Of a DNA stretch of 64,000 nucleotides, positions 26,190 through 32,996 are shown piece after piece (the stretch's first letter is position 1; each line of letters begins with the position of its first letter). Made by a program: the position numbers and the translations under genes. Source of the stretch: Acidobacteriota bacterium. Lineage in GTDB: Bacteria; Acidobacteriota; Terriglobia; Terriglobales; Acidobacteriaceae. A model generated the notes under the pieces. It saw only the letters and a program-made list of their open reading frames with translations, ran no database searches and was not told the origin of the DNA. Location: the NCBI GenBank assembly GCA_021805025.1, contig JAJZGF010000006.1:1-64000 (forward strand), in the 5' to 3' direction.

Positions 26190-27335
26190 TCAGCGCCCCT
26201 GTGACTGTTCTGCTGTCAGCGTGCCGCGCAGTTCGCCGAGATCAACATGCCCACGTCCATGTCGAAGGGCTTCGGTCAGCAACTCGTGATCGTTCACCAC
26301 CGAACGGCGCTCGAAAAGATGGTCTTTAGCATGTTGCAAGGAGTCCGCAGGCGGGAACACTTCACGCGATACATCCCGGCTTCGTTCCAGAGAGCTGTTC
26401 CGCAGGTGCTCTAAGCTGTGGGCTTCTTCCGGGGAGAGCCGCGACTGCTGTTGTTGACGAACCTGTTCCGTGGTGATTTCGGCCAGCTTATCCGCGCGTG
26501 TTTCGCGCACGAGCACGGCGACTTCATTGTCAGTCGGTTTGCGGCCATGTTCTTGCGTGAACTCCTCAATTGCAGCGTCCCGTTGCGCGCTGCGTTGACT
26601 GTATGTCTCAAGCAAATCCGCGCTGACGCCTCGAATCTCAAAACCTTGATCCCTGCCGCTGGAATCACGCTTTGGTTCAATCTCATAGCCGAGGCTTCGA
26701 ACCTCATGGGCCAGTGTGTTTCGGTAGACTTCAGTCAGATACGCGCGGCGCTCGTACAGCCCGGACGCTTGCAATGCTTTCCAGCGCCCCTCCGCGCCGT
26801 CATAGGTCAGATTGGCGGCGACAGCGTGTGTATGCAGTTGTGGATCGAGTTCGCGGCTGGTGTCATGGCGGTACGAGGCAACCACCAAGTTTGCCGTTGA
26901 CCGATTATCGTTTGCGCCGTCCAGGCGAACCCGCGTGGCAGCATGGCTCTCAGTCTCCGCAAGTGCTTCTCGGACAGCCTTGTCATGGGCTGCTATCAGA
27001 CGCTCATCCCCACCGACGAGCGCTTGAACTGAAACCGACTTCGGTGCGGAAAAGGTTAGATCGTAGAGCGACCGTCCTTTGCTTTGTTCGCTTCCATCCT
27101 CGCCGATGCGGTCCGCGCTATGGCGAGGCCGGAGAAACTCACCCGTTTCCGGGTGCAGTCCCTCGCGCACAGCTTCGAACTGCTCCCGTTTTACTTCGCC
27201 GCGAAGCCCGAGCAACTCCGCTCCCCGCCCATGCCACTCGCCTTGCACACGACGATGCTCGTCATAGTAATCGTTGTGTTCGAGATGCCTCTGGGCATAC
27301 CCAACACCGCCCGACATGGCCCGTATCGTCAGCAC
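26190..27335 (-). CDS. MobF/TrwC-type conjugative relaxase, N-terminal fragment
   Basis: A 381-residue relaxase. The catalytic tyrosines are in the N-terminal HNDYYDEHRR, and the metal-binding histidines in ELDPQLHTHAVAANLTYD. It nicks oriT and stays covalently bound to the transferred strand. The frame ends at TGA right after CAGTCACAGGGG, where one G is apparently missing; restoring it yields SQGALIHAGGRLATRES and runs into the helicase half, for a total of about 909 residues. The start is GTG at 27335. The frameshift suggests a broken gene, a homopolymer sequencing error or, less likely, programmed slippage. Confidence 0.85.
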   Translation of the reverse strand: MLTIRAMSGGVGYAQRHLEHNDYYDEHRRVQGEWHGRGAELLGLRGEVKREQFEAVREGLHPETGEFLRPRHSADRIGEDGSEQSKGRSLYDLTFSAPKSVSVQALVGGDERLIAAHDKAVREALAETESHAATRVRLDGANDNRSTANLVVASYRHDTSRELDPQLHTHAVAANLTYDGAEGRWKALQASGLYERRAYLTEVYRNTLAHEVRSLGYEIEPKRDSSGRDQGFEIRGVSADLLETYSQRSAQRDAAIEEFTQEHGRKPTDNEVAVLVRETRADKLAEITTEQVRQQQQSRLSPEEAHSLEHLRNSSLERSRDVSREVFPPADSLQHAKDHLFERRSVVNDHELLTEALRHGRGHVDLGELRGTLTAEQSQGR

Positions 27336-27427
27336 AACCCGACGCTAACCCTGTTCGAATTCCGAATGCAAGAGGCTTGTGCAGTGATGCCGTTCTGAGC
27401 AGGACTCAAGGAAGTGACGGGGATGAC

Positions 27428-27765
27428 ATGGCCAAATGCACCTCAGATCAAGTCATCCGGAGCAGCGGCAACGCGTTTGCTGATATGGGCCGGCCAGATT
27501 CGGCGGAACTCGACATTAAGGCCCGGCTCGGAGCTGCCCTGAATTTGATTGTCGAGCGCCAGCAACTCAGGCAGGAACAGCGACTACCAGCGACTGCGCT
27601 CGGTATCAATCAACTGAAGGTCTCCGCCCTGCTGCATTACAAGCTGGAAGACTTTTCCGTTGAGCGTCTGATGCTTTTTCTGGTGCGCTTGGGCAGGATG
27701 TGGAGATTGTCGTCAAACCCAAGCCGCACGCCCGTTTCGCTCGGATTGCCGTCAAAGCCGCCTGA
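27428..27765 (+). pseudogene. XRE-family HTH regulator/antitoxin, frameshifted
   Basis: From the ATG at 27428 the frame encodes an XRE-type protein (LGAALNLIVERQQLRQ...ALGINQLKVSALLHYKLEDFSVERLMLFLVRLG). At GGG 27691-27693 the family reading moves to another frame (GQDVEIVVKPKPHARFARIAVKAA) that stops at 27763-27765. One G appears to be lost. The intact form, about 112 residues, is like the HigA-type antitoxins whose partner toxin is a RelE-like protein; no toxin partner is next to it. It is divergent from the relaxase gene. Confidence 0.72.
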
Positions 27766-27839
27766 TTCTGCGAGCATCATTTCGTCAATGTGCTCTGAAA
27801 AGCCTTCTCGCTGCGCTCGTTCTGGAGATAGACACCATC

Positions 27840-27859
27840 CCTAAGCCTGACGGCTTAGG
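27840..27859. repeat. 8-bp perfect hairpin
   Basis: CCTAAGCC (27840-27847), loop TGAC, GGCTTAGG (27852-27859). No T tract follows on either strand, so it is not a standard terminator. It lies about 500 bp upstream of the relaxase start, within the region where an oriT could be expected. Confidence 0.6.
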
Positions 27860-27884
27860 AGAAGGGGTGCACCAAGAAACACCA

Positions 27885-27971
27885 AACAATGCTCGTACAC
27901 TTTTCGAATCGCGGCGGACAGCATTCGAAGTTGTTCGAGCATTGTTCGAATCATAATTCAGTTGCGTTCGA
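27885..27971. repeat. TTCGAA array with 21-bp period and flanking inverted repeat
   Basis: TTCGAA occurs at 27903, 27924 and 27945, spaced exactly 21 bp, and the near copy TTCGAT follows at 27967. An inverted pair AACAATGCTCGTAC (27885-27898) / GTTCGAGCATTGTT (27933-27946) overlaps the array. Two-helical-turn spacing suggests cooperative protein binding. Candidate roles are the oriT or relaxosome-binding region, a partition-like site, or an operator for the XRE protein. Confidence 0.7.
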
Positions 27972-28152
27972 TTGTGCTTTACGAGCTGCCGTCACTATCC
28001 GCAGCTAGGGAGAGAAATATCGCATCACAATATGGTGAGCGTAAGTTGCCCCCGCTGATTCATCCCGAGCGGAGCTATATCAAGCCGGATAGTAGAAAGG
28101 GCCACTCCACGTGCGTCGAATGACCCTCCCCGCAAATGGGCGAACCTCAATG
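27972..28152. other. Non-coding stretch inside the element
   Basis: Moderate-GC sequence following the TTCGAA array. I see no ORF with an SD and no further repeat. Together with 27766-27971 it makes an approximately 390-bp gene-free region in the middle of the element. Confidence 0.4.
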
Positions 28153-28452
28153 CTATGGATTTTGCTCAATTGCGTTCAGAATAAAAGGATGGCAATCGTC
28201 CGCTCCGACGCAGTCCTCGCCACTTTGTTGAACGCTGTATGATCCCTTCTCCAATTGGGTCAGATCTCCTTTCTCTGGAGCAAAAATAATCTTGCGGGTA
28301 CCATCGACAGAATCGACTACAAGAATGCTAGGGAGATCCAGCTTTGAACCGTCCGAAAGTATTATATCTCCTTTGGTATGGAGGTAACTTCGCATGGCAG
28401 TCATTGCAAAAGTGGAACCCGAATACGTGAGCGTACAGGGCGCGGAAACCAT
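28153..28452 (-). CDS. Hypothetical small protein, doubtful
   Basis: An unrecognised 99-codon frame. The part from the in-frame ATG at 28395 (MRSYLHTKGDIILSDGSKL..., 80 residues) looks like a small mostly beta protein with two cysteines in EDCVGADDCH. It has no SD at either start and its 5' part overlaps the well-supported HTH gene on the other strand, so it may be spurious. Its GC is lower than the host's. Confidence 0.3.
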   Translation of the reverse strand: MVSAPCTLTYSGSTFAMTAMRSYLHTKGDIILSDGSKLDLPSILVVDSVDGTRKIIFAPEKGDLTQLEKGSYSVQQSGEDCVGADDCHPFILNAIEQNP

Positions 28453-28603
28453 GACGGGGCGGAGCCGTTGGTCTTGGCGGAGAGACGCCTACGAAGGCAG
28501 GATTTCGAGCGTCAAGCTGGGCGCAAAGCTGCTCATCCCGATTGCAGAGATTCGGCGCGTGATCGCTGAGAACACCCGGCCCAGGGTGGGGAGCCAATCG
28601 TGA
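28394..28603 (+). CDS. Small MerR/excisionase-like DNA-binding protein
   Basis: A 69-residue protein: YVSVQGAETMTGRSRWSWRRDAYEGRISSVKLGAKLLIPIAEIRRVI in part. This is the pattern of single-domain winged helix-turn-helix proteins that recognise DNA through a short wing. GGAGG lies about ten bases before the ATG. It leads a short plus-strand run with the zinc-finger ORF, DUF3631 halves and the TubC-like protein, and may regulate them or the element's replication or excision. Confidence 0.65.
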   Translation: MAVIAKVEPEYVSVQGAETMTGRSRWSWRRDAYEGRISSVKLGAKLLIPIAEIRRVIAENTRPRVGSQS

Positions 28604-28762
28604 GCGCGCCGATTCCGCCCTTGCGGAGCGTGTGAATTCGATCTGCGCCTGGTGCGGGGCATTTGGGTGTGTCTCAACTCCGGGTGCCCGCTTTACGGGC
28701 AGGAGCAGCCTGTCTTTACTAAGTCCGACAAGCGACAAGGAGACCCGGAGGAATCAGAGTGA
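28604..28762 (+). other. Small zinc-finger ORF without a usable start
   Basis: An open frame reading CGACEFDLRLVRGIWVCLN then SGCPLYGQEQPVF, with four spaced cysteines typical of a zinc ribbon. It ends in TGA that overlaps the DUF3631 ATG (TGATG), the usual sign of coupled genes. No ATG/GTG start exists in this frame before the cysteines; the GTG at 28600 is in another frame. A lost start or a one-base indel near 28618-28621 is possible. Confidence 0.35.
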
Positions 28763-29472
28763 TGAGCGCACCGGAAACGGCCTACCCTGAATTGACGCCC
28801 GAAACTGCGCGGTTGCTCCGTGCCTGCCGGGACTGGGTACGGCGCTATGTGGTGGTGAGCAACGAGCAGGCTATTGTGATGGCCGCGTGGATTTTGCACA
28901 CCTGGACGATTCATGCAGCGGCTGTCACTCCGTACCTTCACGTATGTTCCGCAGAACTATCGTGCGGCAAATCGACGCTCTTGCAGGTGCTGCGGGTGGT
29001 CGTGCGAGAGCCGCGCTACACCGACAACATGAGTCCGGCTGCATTGGCGCGCATTGTCAGCACGATCCGGCCCACACTGCTAATTGACGAATTGGACGCG
29101 GTGCTGCAAGCCGACAGGGAACGCGCACAGGACCTGCGAGGCATCCTGAACGGCGGTTTTGAACAGCATGGAACCTATACCCGGTGCGTTGGCAGGGAAT
29201 TCAAGGTGGAGGACTTTTCTACCTTTTGCCCCAAGGTTCTGAGTGGCATTGGCGAGCTATGGCCGACAGTCGCAAGCCGGGCAATCCGCATCGAACTGCG
29301 CCGCAAGCTCGCATCCGAGGGCGTGGACTCGTTTCGCATCAAGCGCGTTCACACCGAAGCGGAGCCGCTGCGCCGTGAACTGGAGGCATGGGCTGACCGC
29401 GCTGCTCCGGTGCTGCAAGGCATGAACGTACCGCCGGATGTTCCTGGCCTAGACAACGGCAGATGGACATAA
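28762..29472 (+). CDS. DUF3631 protein, N-terminal part (split gene)
   Basis: About 236 residues of a P-loop NTPase-like domain: AAWILHTWTIHAAAVTPYLHV, a degenerate Walker A AELSCGKSTLLQVL, Walker B-like PTLLIDELDAVL, and FCPKVLSGIGELWPTVASRAIRIELRRK. DUF3631 domains occur at the C-terminus of primase-like proteins of mobile elements. The frame ends at TAA (29470-29472) after PGLDNGRWT. The family continuation DNRQMDISEPLL is found one frame away, consistent with loss of one C near 29457. The SD GGAGG precedes the ATG. Confidence 0.78.
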   Translation: MSAPETAYPELTPETARLLRACRDWVRRYVVVSNEQAIVMAAWILHTWTIHAAAVTPYLHVCSAELSCGKSTLLQVLRVVVREPRYTDNMSPAALARIVSTIRPTLLIDELDAVLQADRERAQDLRGILNGGFEQHGTYTRCVGREFKVEDFSTFCPKVLSGIGELWPTVASRAIRIELRRKLASEGVDSFRIKRVHTEAEPLRRELEAWADRAAPVLQGMNVPPDVPGLDNGRWT

Positions 29473-30083
29473 GCGAGCCGCTGCTGTGCATTGCTTGCCT
29501 TGCCGGTACTGAATGGCCTCAACTCCTCACGGCGGCCTTGCAATCCATCTTCGGGGCTACCCGCACTGGCAACACCGAATCCACTGGCGTAATTCTGCTC
29601 CGCGACGTGCGCACCATTTTCGATGAGCTGAATGCAGACCGGCTTCCATCGGCAACCTTGGCCGAACGTCTTTGCGGAATCGAAGGCAGGCCGTGGGTGG
29701 ACTGGAATCACGGGCAGGGATTGAACGCGAATGGGCTAGCCCGGCAATTGCAGAAGTACGGGATTCACCCGCAGACGATTCGCACGACGGCGGGCACTCC
29801 CAAGGGCTATCGGCGAGAGGATTTTGCTGACGTTTGGGCGCGTCTGTGCCCGTTACCCCCAACTCAAACCGCCACACCGCCACAACCCGCGTCATTATTG
29901 ACTGAAGCCGCATTTTCAAAGCGCAACACGAATTCCCATGTTGCGGATGTAGAAAGTGGCTCACACGCGCGCCAATCCAGCATTGTGGCGGCTGTTGCGG
30001 TTTCAAAGCGGGTAGACAGGGATTTGGGTACAGAAGCAGTTGCGGCCAGCGGTTCAGGCGAATACATGGAGGGAGCGTTATGA
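29463..30083 (+). CDS. DUF3631 protein, C-terminal part (split gene)
   Basis: A 206-residue continuation of the preceding gene: SEPLLCIACLAGTEWPQLLTAALQSIFG, the middle DUF3631 segment LFDELNADRLPSATLAERL-like IFDELNADRLPSATLAERLCGIEGRPW (in part), and LARQLQKYGIHPQTIRTTAGTPKGYRREDF. It overlaps the first half by 10 bp in a -1 frame. The ATG at 29463 could allow reinitiation, so two cooperating polypeptides are possible, but a one-base deletion in a single gene is simpler. The C-terminal 60 residues are low-complexity. Confidence 0.75.
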   Translation: MDISEPLLCIACLAGTEWPQLLTAALQSIFGATRTGNTESTGVILLRDVRTIFDELNADRLPSATLAERLCGIEGRPWVDWNHGQGLNANGLARQLQKYGIHPQTIRTTAGTPKGYRREDFADVWARLCPLPPTQTATPPQPASLLTEAAFSKRNTNSHVADVESGSHARQSSIVAAVAVSKRVDRDLGTEAVAASGSGEYMEGAL

Positions 30084-30373
30084 CGGCGCGTGAGGCGGTT
30101 GACACCATCATAAGGTCCGGCGGAGTTTTGGCTGTTGAGGGAGACCGCATCCGGTATAAGTTGCCACCAGAAGTTTGGCACCTTACGAGCGTGCTCGCGG
30201 CCTGCAAGATTGAAGTGTTGGACGTGCTGCGACGGCAGGGTGGGCGCGCTGCAAACTTTCCACACTGCCCGGCGTGCGCGTCCTATGCGCTCTACAGAGA
30301 CGGCGACAGCTTCGAGTGTCAGACGTGCGGCATGAGAGCTATATCGGAAGCTCAGGCCCGGCAAGTCATGTAA
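30080..30373 (+). CDS. TubC-N-docking-like protein with C-terminal zinc ribbon
   Basis: A 97-residue protein. The first 55 residues (AREAVDTIIRSGGVLAVEGDRIRYKLPPEVWHLTSVL in part) resemble the TubC N-terminal docking fold found in many mobile-element accessory proteins. The rest holds CPACASYALYRDGDSFECQTCG, a four-cysteine zinc ribbon. It overlaps the DUF3631 C-part by four bases (ATGA), so it belongs to the same transcript. Its function in the element is unknown, perhaps DNA processing. Confidence 0.7.
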   Translation: MTAREAVDTIIRSGGVLAVEGDRIRYKLPPEVWHLTSVLAACKIEVLDVLRRQGGRAANFPHCPACASYALYRDGDSFECQTCGMRAISEAQARQVM

Positions 30374-30628
30374 TCGGCGGAATTTTGCCAGACGGATCGT
30401 GCGCGCGCGTGAGCGTGGAGGCGGACCGTTTTGCTGTGCGGTGATCCGTGAGCGCGAAATCTGGCGCATATGGCATGGCCTCAATTGTTCGAATGCAGGG
30501 TAACTAGAAAATTAACTGAGGCAATCCAAAAGCGCAGGAGAGGGTATTTCGAGACCGGTACGCGCGGGCGCGCGTGAGCGCAGACTGGGAACCGCGTTAC
30601 TGCCTTTGGCTGCATGAACCGCAAGGGT
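30374..30628. other. Intergenic region with GC-alternating repeats
   Basis: 255 bp with no supported ORF. It contains two GC-alternating motifs followed by TGAGCG: GTGCGCGCGCGTGAGCG at 30399-30415 and a 22-bp copy at 30559-30580 that recurs exactly at 31341-31362. Confidence 0.6.
30559..30580 (+). repeat. 22-bp GC-alternating direct repeat, copy 1
   Basis: TACGCGCGGGCGCGCG followed by TGAGCG. The same 22 bp occur at 31341-31362. Shorter relatives lie at 30399-30415 and 31400-31412. The pair flanks the higBA module. Confidence 0.8.
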
Positions 30629-30910
30629 TCAAGCAGCCACAATATCCACCCGCACACGTCGGCCAATCGCCGTGGCGATATTCACCAGCGCATCGAGCGA
30701 GAAACGGGAAATGCGACCCCGCAGAAGATCGTTCATGCGCGGCTGCGTAATTCCGCACTGCCGGGCGGCTTCGGCTTGCGTCCAGCCGCTTTCCTTCACG
30801 ATCTCGGTAATCTGGCGCATGAGGTCCGCCCGCGCCTTGAGGTTGGCGGCTTCGGCGGGAGTGTCGGCAAGCGCATCCCAAACGCTGGCGTACTTTGTCG
30901 GCTTCTTCAT
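30629..30910 (-). CDS. HigA-like XRE antitoxin
   Basis: A 93-residue protein with the XRE helix-turn-helix WTQAEAARQCGITQPRMNDLLRGRISRFSLDALVNIATAIG (in part). Such one-domain XRE proteins pair with RelE-type toxins of the HigB/Gp49 family; here the toxin gene precedes it and overlaps it by four bases. It neutralises the toxin and represses the promoter. It is the second toxin-antitoxin system of this element. Confidence 0.85.
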   Translation of the reverse strand: MKKPTKYASVWDALADTPAEAANLKARADLMRQITEIVKESGWTQAEAARQCGITQPRMNDLLRGRISRFSLDALVNIATAIGRRVRVDIVAA

Positions 30911-31233
30911 CGGCGTTTCCTCTCAAGCTGCTGGAATCTCTGCTTTGCCAGGTCCAGATCGCGCTTGGACGTGGCCTGTGTCTTCTTCTGGAAAGCATGG
31001 AGAACATAAACCGCATCCGCCATGCGCGCCGTGTAGATGACTCGATACGCGCCGGAGTCATCCCGCACCCTGATTTCTTCTACTCCCCGGCCAATCGACG
31101 GCATGGGCTTGAAGTCCTCCGGCTGCTCCCCGTCTTGCACCAGTTCCAACTGATAACCGGCGTCCTGCTGCACGTCCTTCGGAAACTCCCGTAGTCTTTC
31201 GAGCGAATCTCCGAGGAAATAGCAGGGCTTCAT
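30907..31233 (-). CDS. HigB/Gp49-like (RelE superfamily) toxin
   Basis: A 108-residue toxin of the phage-derived Gp49-like group: KPCYFLGDSLERLREFPKDVQQDAGYQLELVQDG, MPSIGRGVEEIRVRDDSGAYRVIYTARMADAVYVLHAFQKKTQATSKRDLDLAKQR (each in part). These are ribosome-dependent mRNA endonucleases. The toxin-first order, and the four-base overlap with the XRE gene, are typical of HigBA. Confidence 0.87.
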   Translation of the reverse strand: MKPCYFLGDSLERLREFPKDVQQDAGYQLELVQDGEQPEDFKPMPSIGRGVEEIRVRDDSGAYRVIYTARMADAVYVLHAFQKKTQATSKRDLDLAKQRFQQLERKRR

Positions 31234-31612
31234 GGAAGGATTATATCCGAATGGATATGTGAGCGGGGGAAATAGTTAAGTCCCGCCTGAACCCGGAATT
31301 GCACCCCGGCGGAACGGGAGATGAGGGGTTTTGAAAGGAGTACGCGCGGGCGCGCGTGAGCGTAGCCGGGGATAGGCGCGCATGAGTTTGCCGAGGACTA
31401 CGCGCGCGCGAGGGACAGGCGGATAACAGCCGGAAACCCGCGTCAAATACGGGCGGAAAAACCGTGACGCTATCGTGACAATTTGGCCGGTAAACCCTGC
31501 CACCGGGACGCAAACCTTGCACCGGGAGAAAGCAACGAATCTCCGCGCCAGCATTGACGATTTCCGAATCTTGCTCCATGCAGCCAAACCCTGCAATTTG
31601 GCCCCGGACCCG
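31234..31612. other. Gene-free right arm of the element
   Basis: 379 bp between higB and attR. It holds copy 2 of the GC-alternating repeat (31341-31362) and a related CG run (31400-31412). The frames here look like shadows without SD sites. This arm probably contains the integrase/excisionase arm sites and the higBA promoter. Confidence 0.5.
31341..31362 (+). repeat. 22-bp GC-alternating direct repeat, copy 2
   Basis: Exact second copy of 30559-30580. Alternating C-G tracts are prone to Z-DNA and polymerase slippage; a binding-site role is equally possible. Confidence 0.8.
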
Positions 31613-31657
31613 CTTTCACGGCGATAACACGGGTTCAAATCCCGTCGGGGACGCCAA
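31613..31657 (+). repeat. attR: right 45-bp direct repeat of tRNA-Glu 3' half
   Basis: Identical to 21921-21965, from the anticodon loop through CCA plus A. No tRNA 5' half precedes it, so it is the element's displaced end rather than a second tRNA gene. Confidence 0.93.
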
Positions 31658-31693
31658 ATAAATCAACAACTTAGACGAATCAAACCGAATTCA

Positions 31694-31759
31694 AGTGAAA
31701 GTAAAGTGAAACTGGAGCACTCAGGGCCGCACTGTGCGGTTTCACTTTGGACTTTCACT
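31694..31759. repeat. 66-bp inverted repeat of AGTGAAA units beyond attR
   Basis: Left arm AGTGAAAGTAAAGTGAAAC (31694-31712) and right arm GTTTCACTTTGGACTTTCAC plus T (31739-31759) are inverted copies, differing by a two-base insertion. Each arm itself holds two AGTGAAA units. The centre holds a perfect CCGCAC-T-GTGCGG palindrome. It lies 69 bp before the next gene, so operator or recombinase arm sites are both possible. Confidence 0.75.
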
Positions 31760-31827
31760 CGCCGGGACGGAATTGATTGCCTTACCGCATGTTCCGTGAT
31801 TCACTCCCGGCAATGGGAGGTAACGCC

Positions 31828-32082
31828 ATGACGCAACCGAAGATGATTCGCTGCGAGGGCAGCGGGCAGGTAGTGTACGGACCGGATGAGCCTACAGGCA
31901 CAGTCCAGTGTTTCAAGTGCGGCAACAGCGCCCTGCCAATGAAGACAACCGTTGTTGATGGCAAAGAGCACTATTCCGTGCCAGAGCACAAGCGCCGCGT
32001 CAATCCGCCCCGCCCCAAGGGAGTGAAGAGAGCGCCGCGCTACCAGAGAACATCCCGGCGTGATTCAGGCCGGAGACGGTAG
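31828..32082 (+). CDS. Small hypothetical protein with zinc-ribbon-like motif
   Basis: An 84-residue basic protein. The N-terminal part has MIRCEGSGQVVYGPDEPTGTVQCFKCG with one C-x-x-C and one upstream Cys, suggestive of a metal knuckle. The C-terminal third is Arg/Lys/Pro-rich (RRVNPPRPKGVKRAPRYQR), compatible with nucleic-acid binding. GGAGG lies 10 bp before the ATG at 31828. It follows attR directly and may belong to an older neighbouring island. Not recognised beyond this. Confidence 0.55.
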   Translation: MTQPKMIRCEGSGQVVYGPDEPTGTVQCFKCGNSALPMKTTVVDGKEHYSVPEHKRRVNPPRPKGVKRAPRYQRTSRRDSGRRR

Positions 32083-32102
32083 CGAATAAGCAACGGGAGA
32101 CT

Positions 32103-32972
32103 TCAATAGACCTGAATAGCCTTTGGAACTTCATAGGGATGGAACAGAAAGATTCGGTCAAAAACTTTTGGGGCAGTTCTCAACTTCTGTTTGACCTGTT
32201 CAGCTAATTGTGGGAACCCGTATCCAACGCTGTGAATTGGTGTGTTGTGCAACATCGCTTCATCACAGTAGAAGCACAACAAATCAAACTCATTCAGTGC
32301 GTGTTGGGAACGAATATCTGCATTTTGATATTTGTTAATCTTTTGATAAACGCGATCAACAACAGCTTGCATCATCCACTGCGCTGTATACGCACCACCG
32401 GGCAACTCGAACTCTATCCATTCAACATCTAAAAGCGACGGGTTGTTATTTAAGCGGGGATGTATCCAAATTTTCTCAAGGTACTTTTCGAGCAATGGAT
32501 AGCCACTGAAATCATCTACGGGTGCGCCCTGCGGTGCATACCAGCTACGAACGGTTTTCCAGTAGTCCGCTGTGATTTGCAAATGGGGATGGAATTCCGG
32601 TAACGGTTTGGCGTTTTCAGCAGCAATGAACCTGTACAACTGATTCCGAAACTCTACTCTGTCAGCCTGTTCTATGCGCAACGACCTATCGTACAAAAGC
32701 ACTTGCCTTATGTGATTTGGCCGTGGTTCCGTCTCACTGGAAATAATCTTTAGGTAGCTCTTTTCCAGTCGTTCTCTGCCAGCGCCAGCAGTCACCTGAT
32801 TGTGTTCTACCCATTTGGTGAGTTCAACGCCAATTGCCTTGCTAGGTATACCGGAACACAAAACATCGGGCGGGTCTGGACCATCGGACCAACTCGCTAT
32901 TGCTTCATCCGCGAATAGTGGCGCGACGGCTAGGAACCCTGTCCATGCCGTCTTTTCATCTGACCGTAGCAT
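32103..32972 (-). CDS. Hypothetical protein, possible PD-(D/E)XK-type nuclease-like fold
   Basis: About 289 residues, no family confidently recognised. The N-terminal segment DPPDVLCSGIPSKAIGVELTKW has the spacing of a restriction-endonuclease-like active site (PD...E-x-x-K). The middle has no membrane or signal segments and the C-terminus is aromatic-rich. GC is clearly lower than in the surrounding genes (about half A/T), pointing to horizontal acquisition. ATG at 32972 is chosen with AAGG close upstream; a TTG at 32996 is possible. It could be a defence or repair nuclease remnant. Confidence 0.5.
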   Translation of the reverse strand: MLRSDEKTAWTGFLAVAPLFADEAIASWSDGPDPPDVLCSGIPSKAIGVELTKWVEHNQVTAGAGRERLEKSYLKIISSETEPRPNHIRQVLLYDRSLRIEQADRVEFRNQLYRFIAAENAKPLPEFHPHLQITADYWKTVRSWYAPQGAPVDDFSGYPLLEKYLEKIWIHPRLNNNPSLLDVEWIEFELPGGAYTAQWMMQAVVDRVYQKINKYQNADIRSQHALNEFDLLCFYCDEAMLHNTPIHSVGYGFPQLAEQVKQKLRTAPKVFDRIFLFHPYEVPKAIQVY

Positions 32973-32996
32973 CACCTTGATTGTATTCCGTTTCAA

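Larger units (their letters stand above)
21921..31657. mobile_element. Integrative mobilizable element in tRNA-Glu
   Basis: About 9.7 kb bounded by identical 45-bp repeats of the tRNA-Glu 3' half. It contains a tyrosine integrase at the tRNA end, an excisionase-like HTH protein, a MobF/TrwC relaxase-helicase (frameshifted), a DUF3631 protein, and two toxin-antitoxin pairs. No type IV secretion, coupling-protein or phage structural genes are present, so it would depend on a helper for transfer. Several genes carry one-base frameshifts. Confidence 0.9.

Noticed and set aside
26196-26199. Programmed -1 frameshift in the relaxase gene
   Set aside because: The G4 run allows slippage, but there is no classical X-XXY-YYZ heptamer or obvious stimulatory structure, and two other genes of the element carry similar lesions; simple deletion is more likely.
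31276-31638. 120-codon minus-strand ORF across attR
   Set aside because: It runs through the tRNA-derived repeat, has no SD, and its sequence is low-complexity; treated as a shadow.
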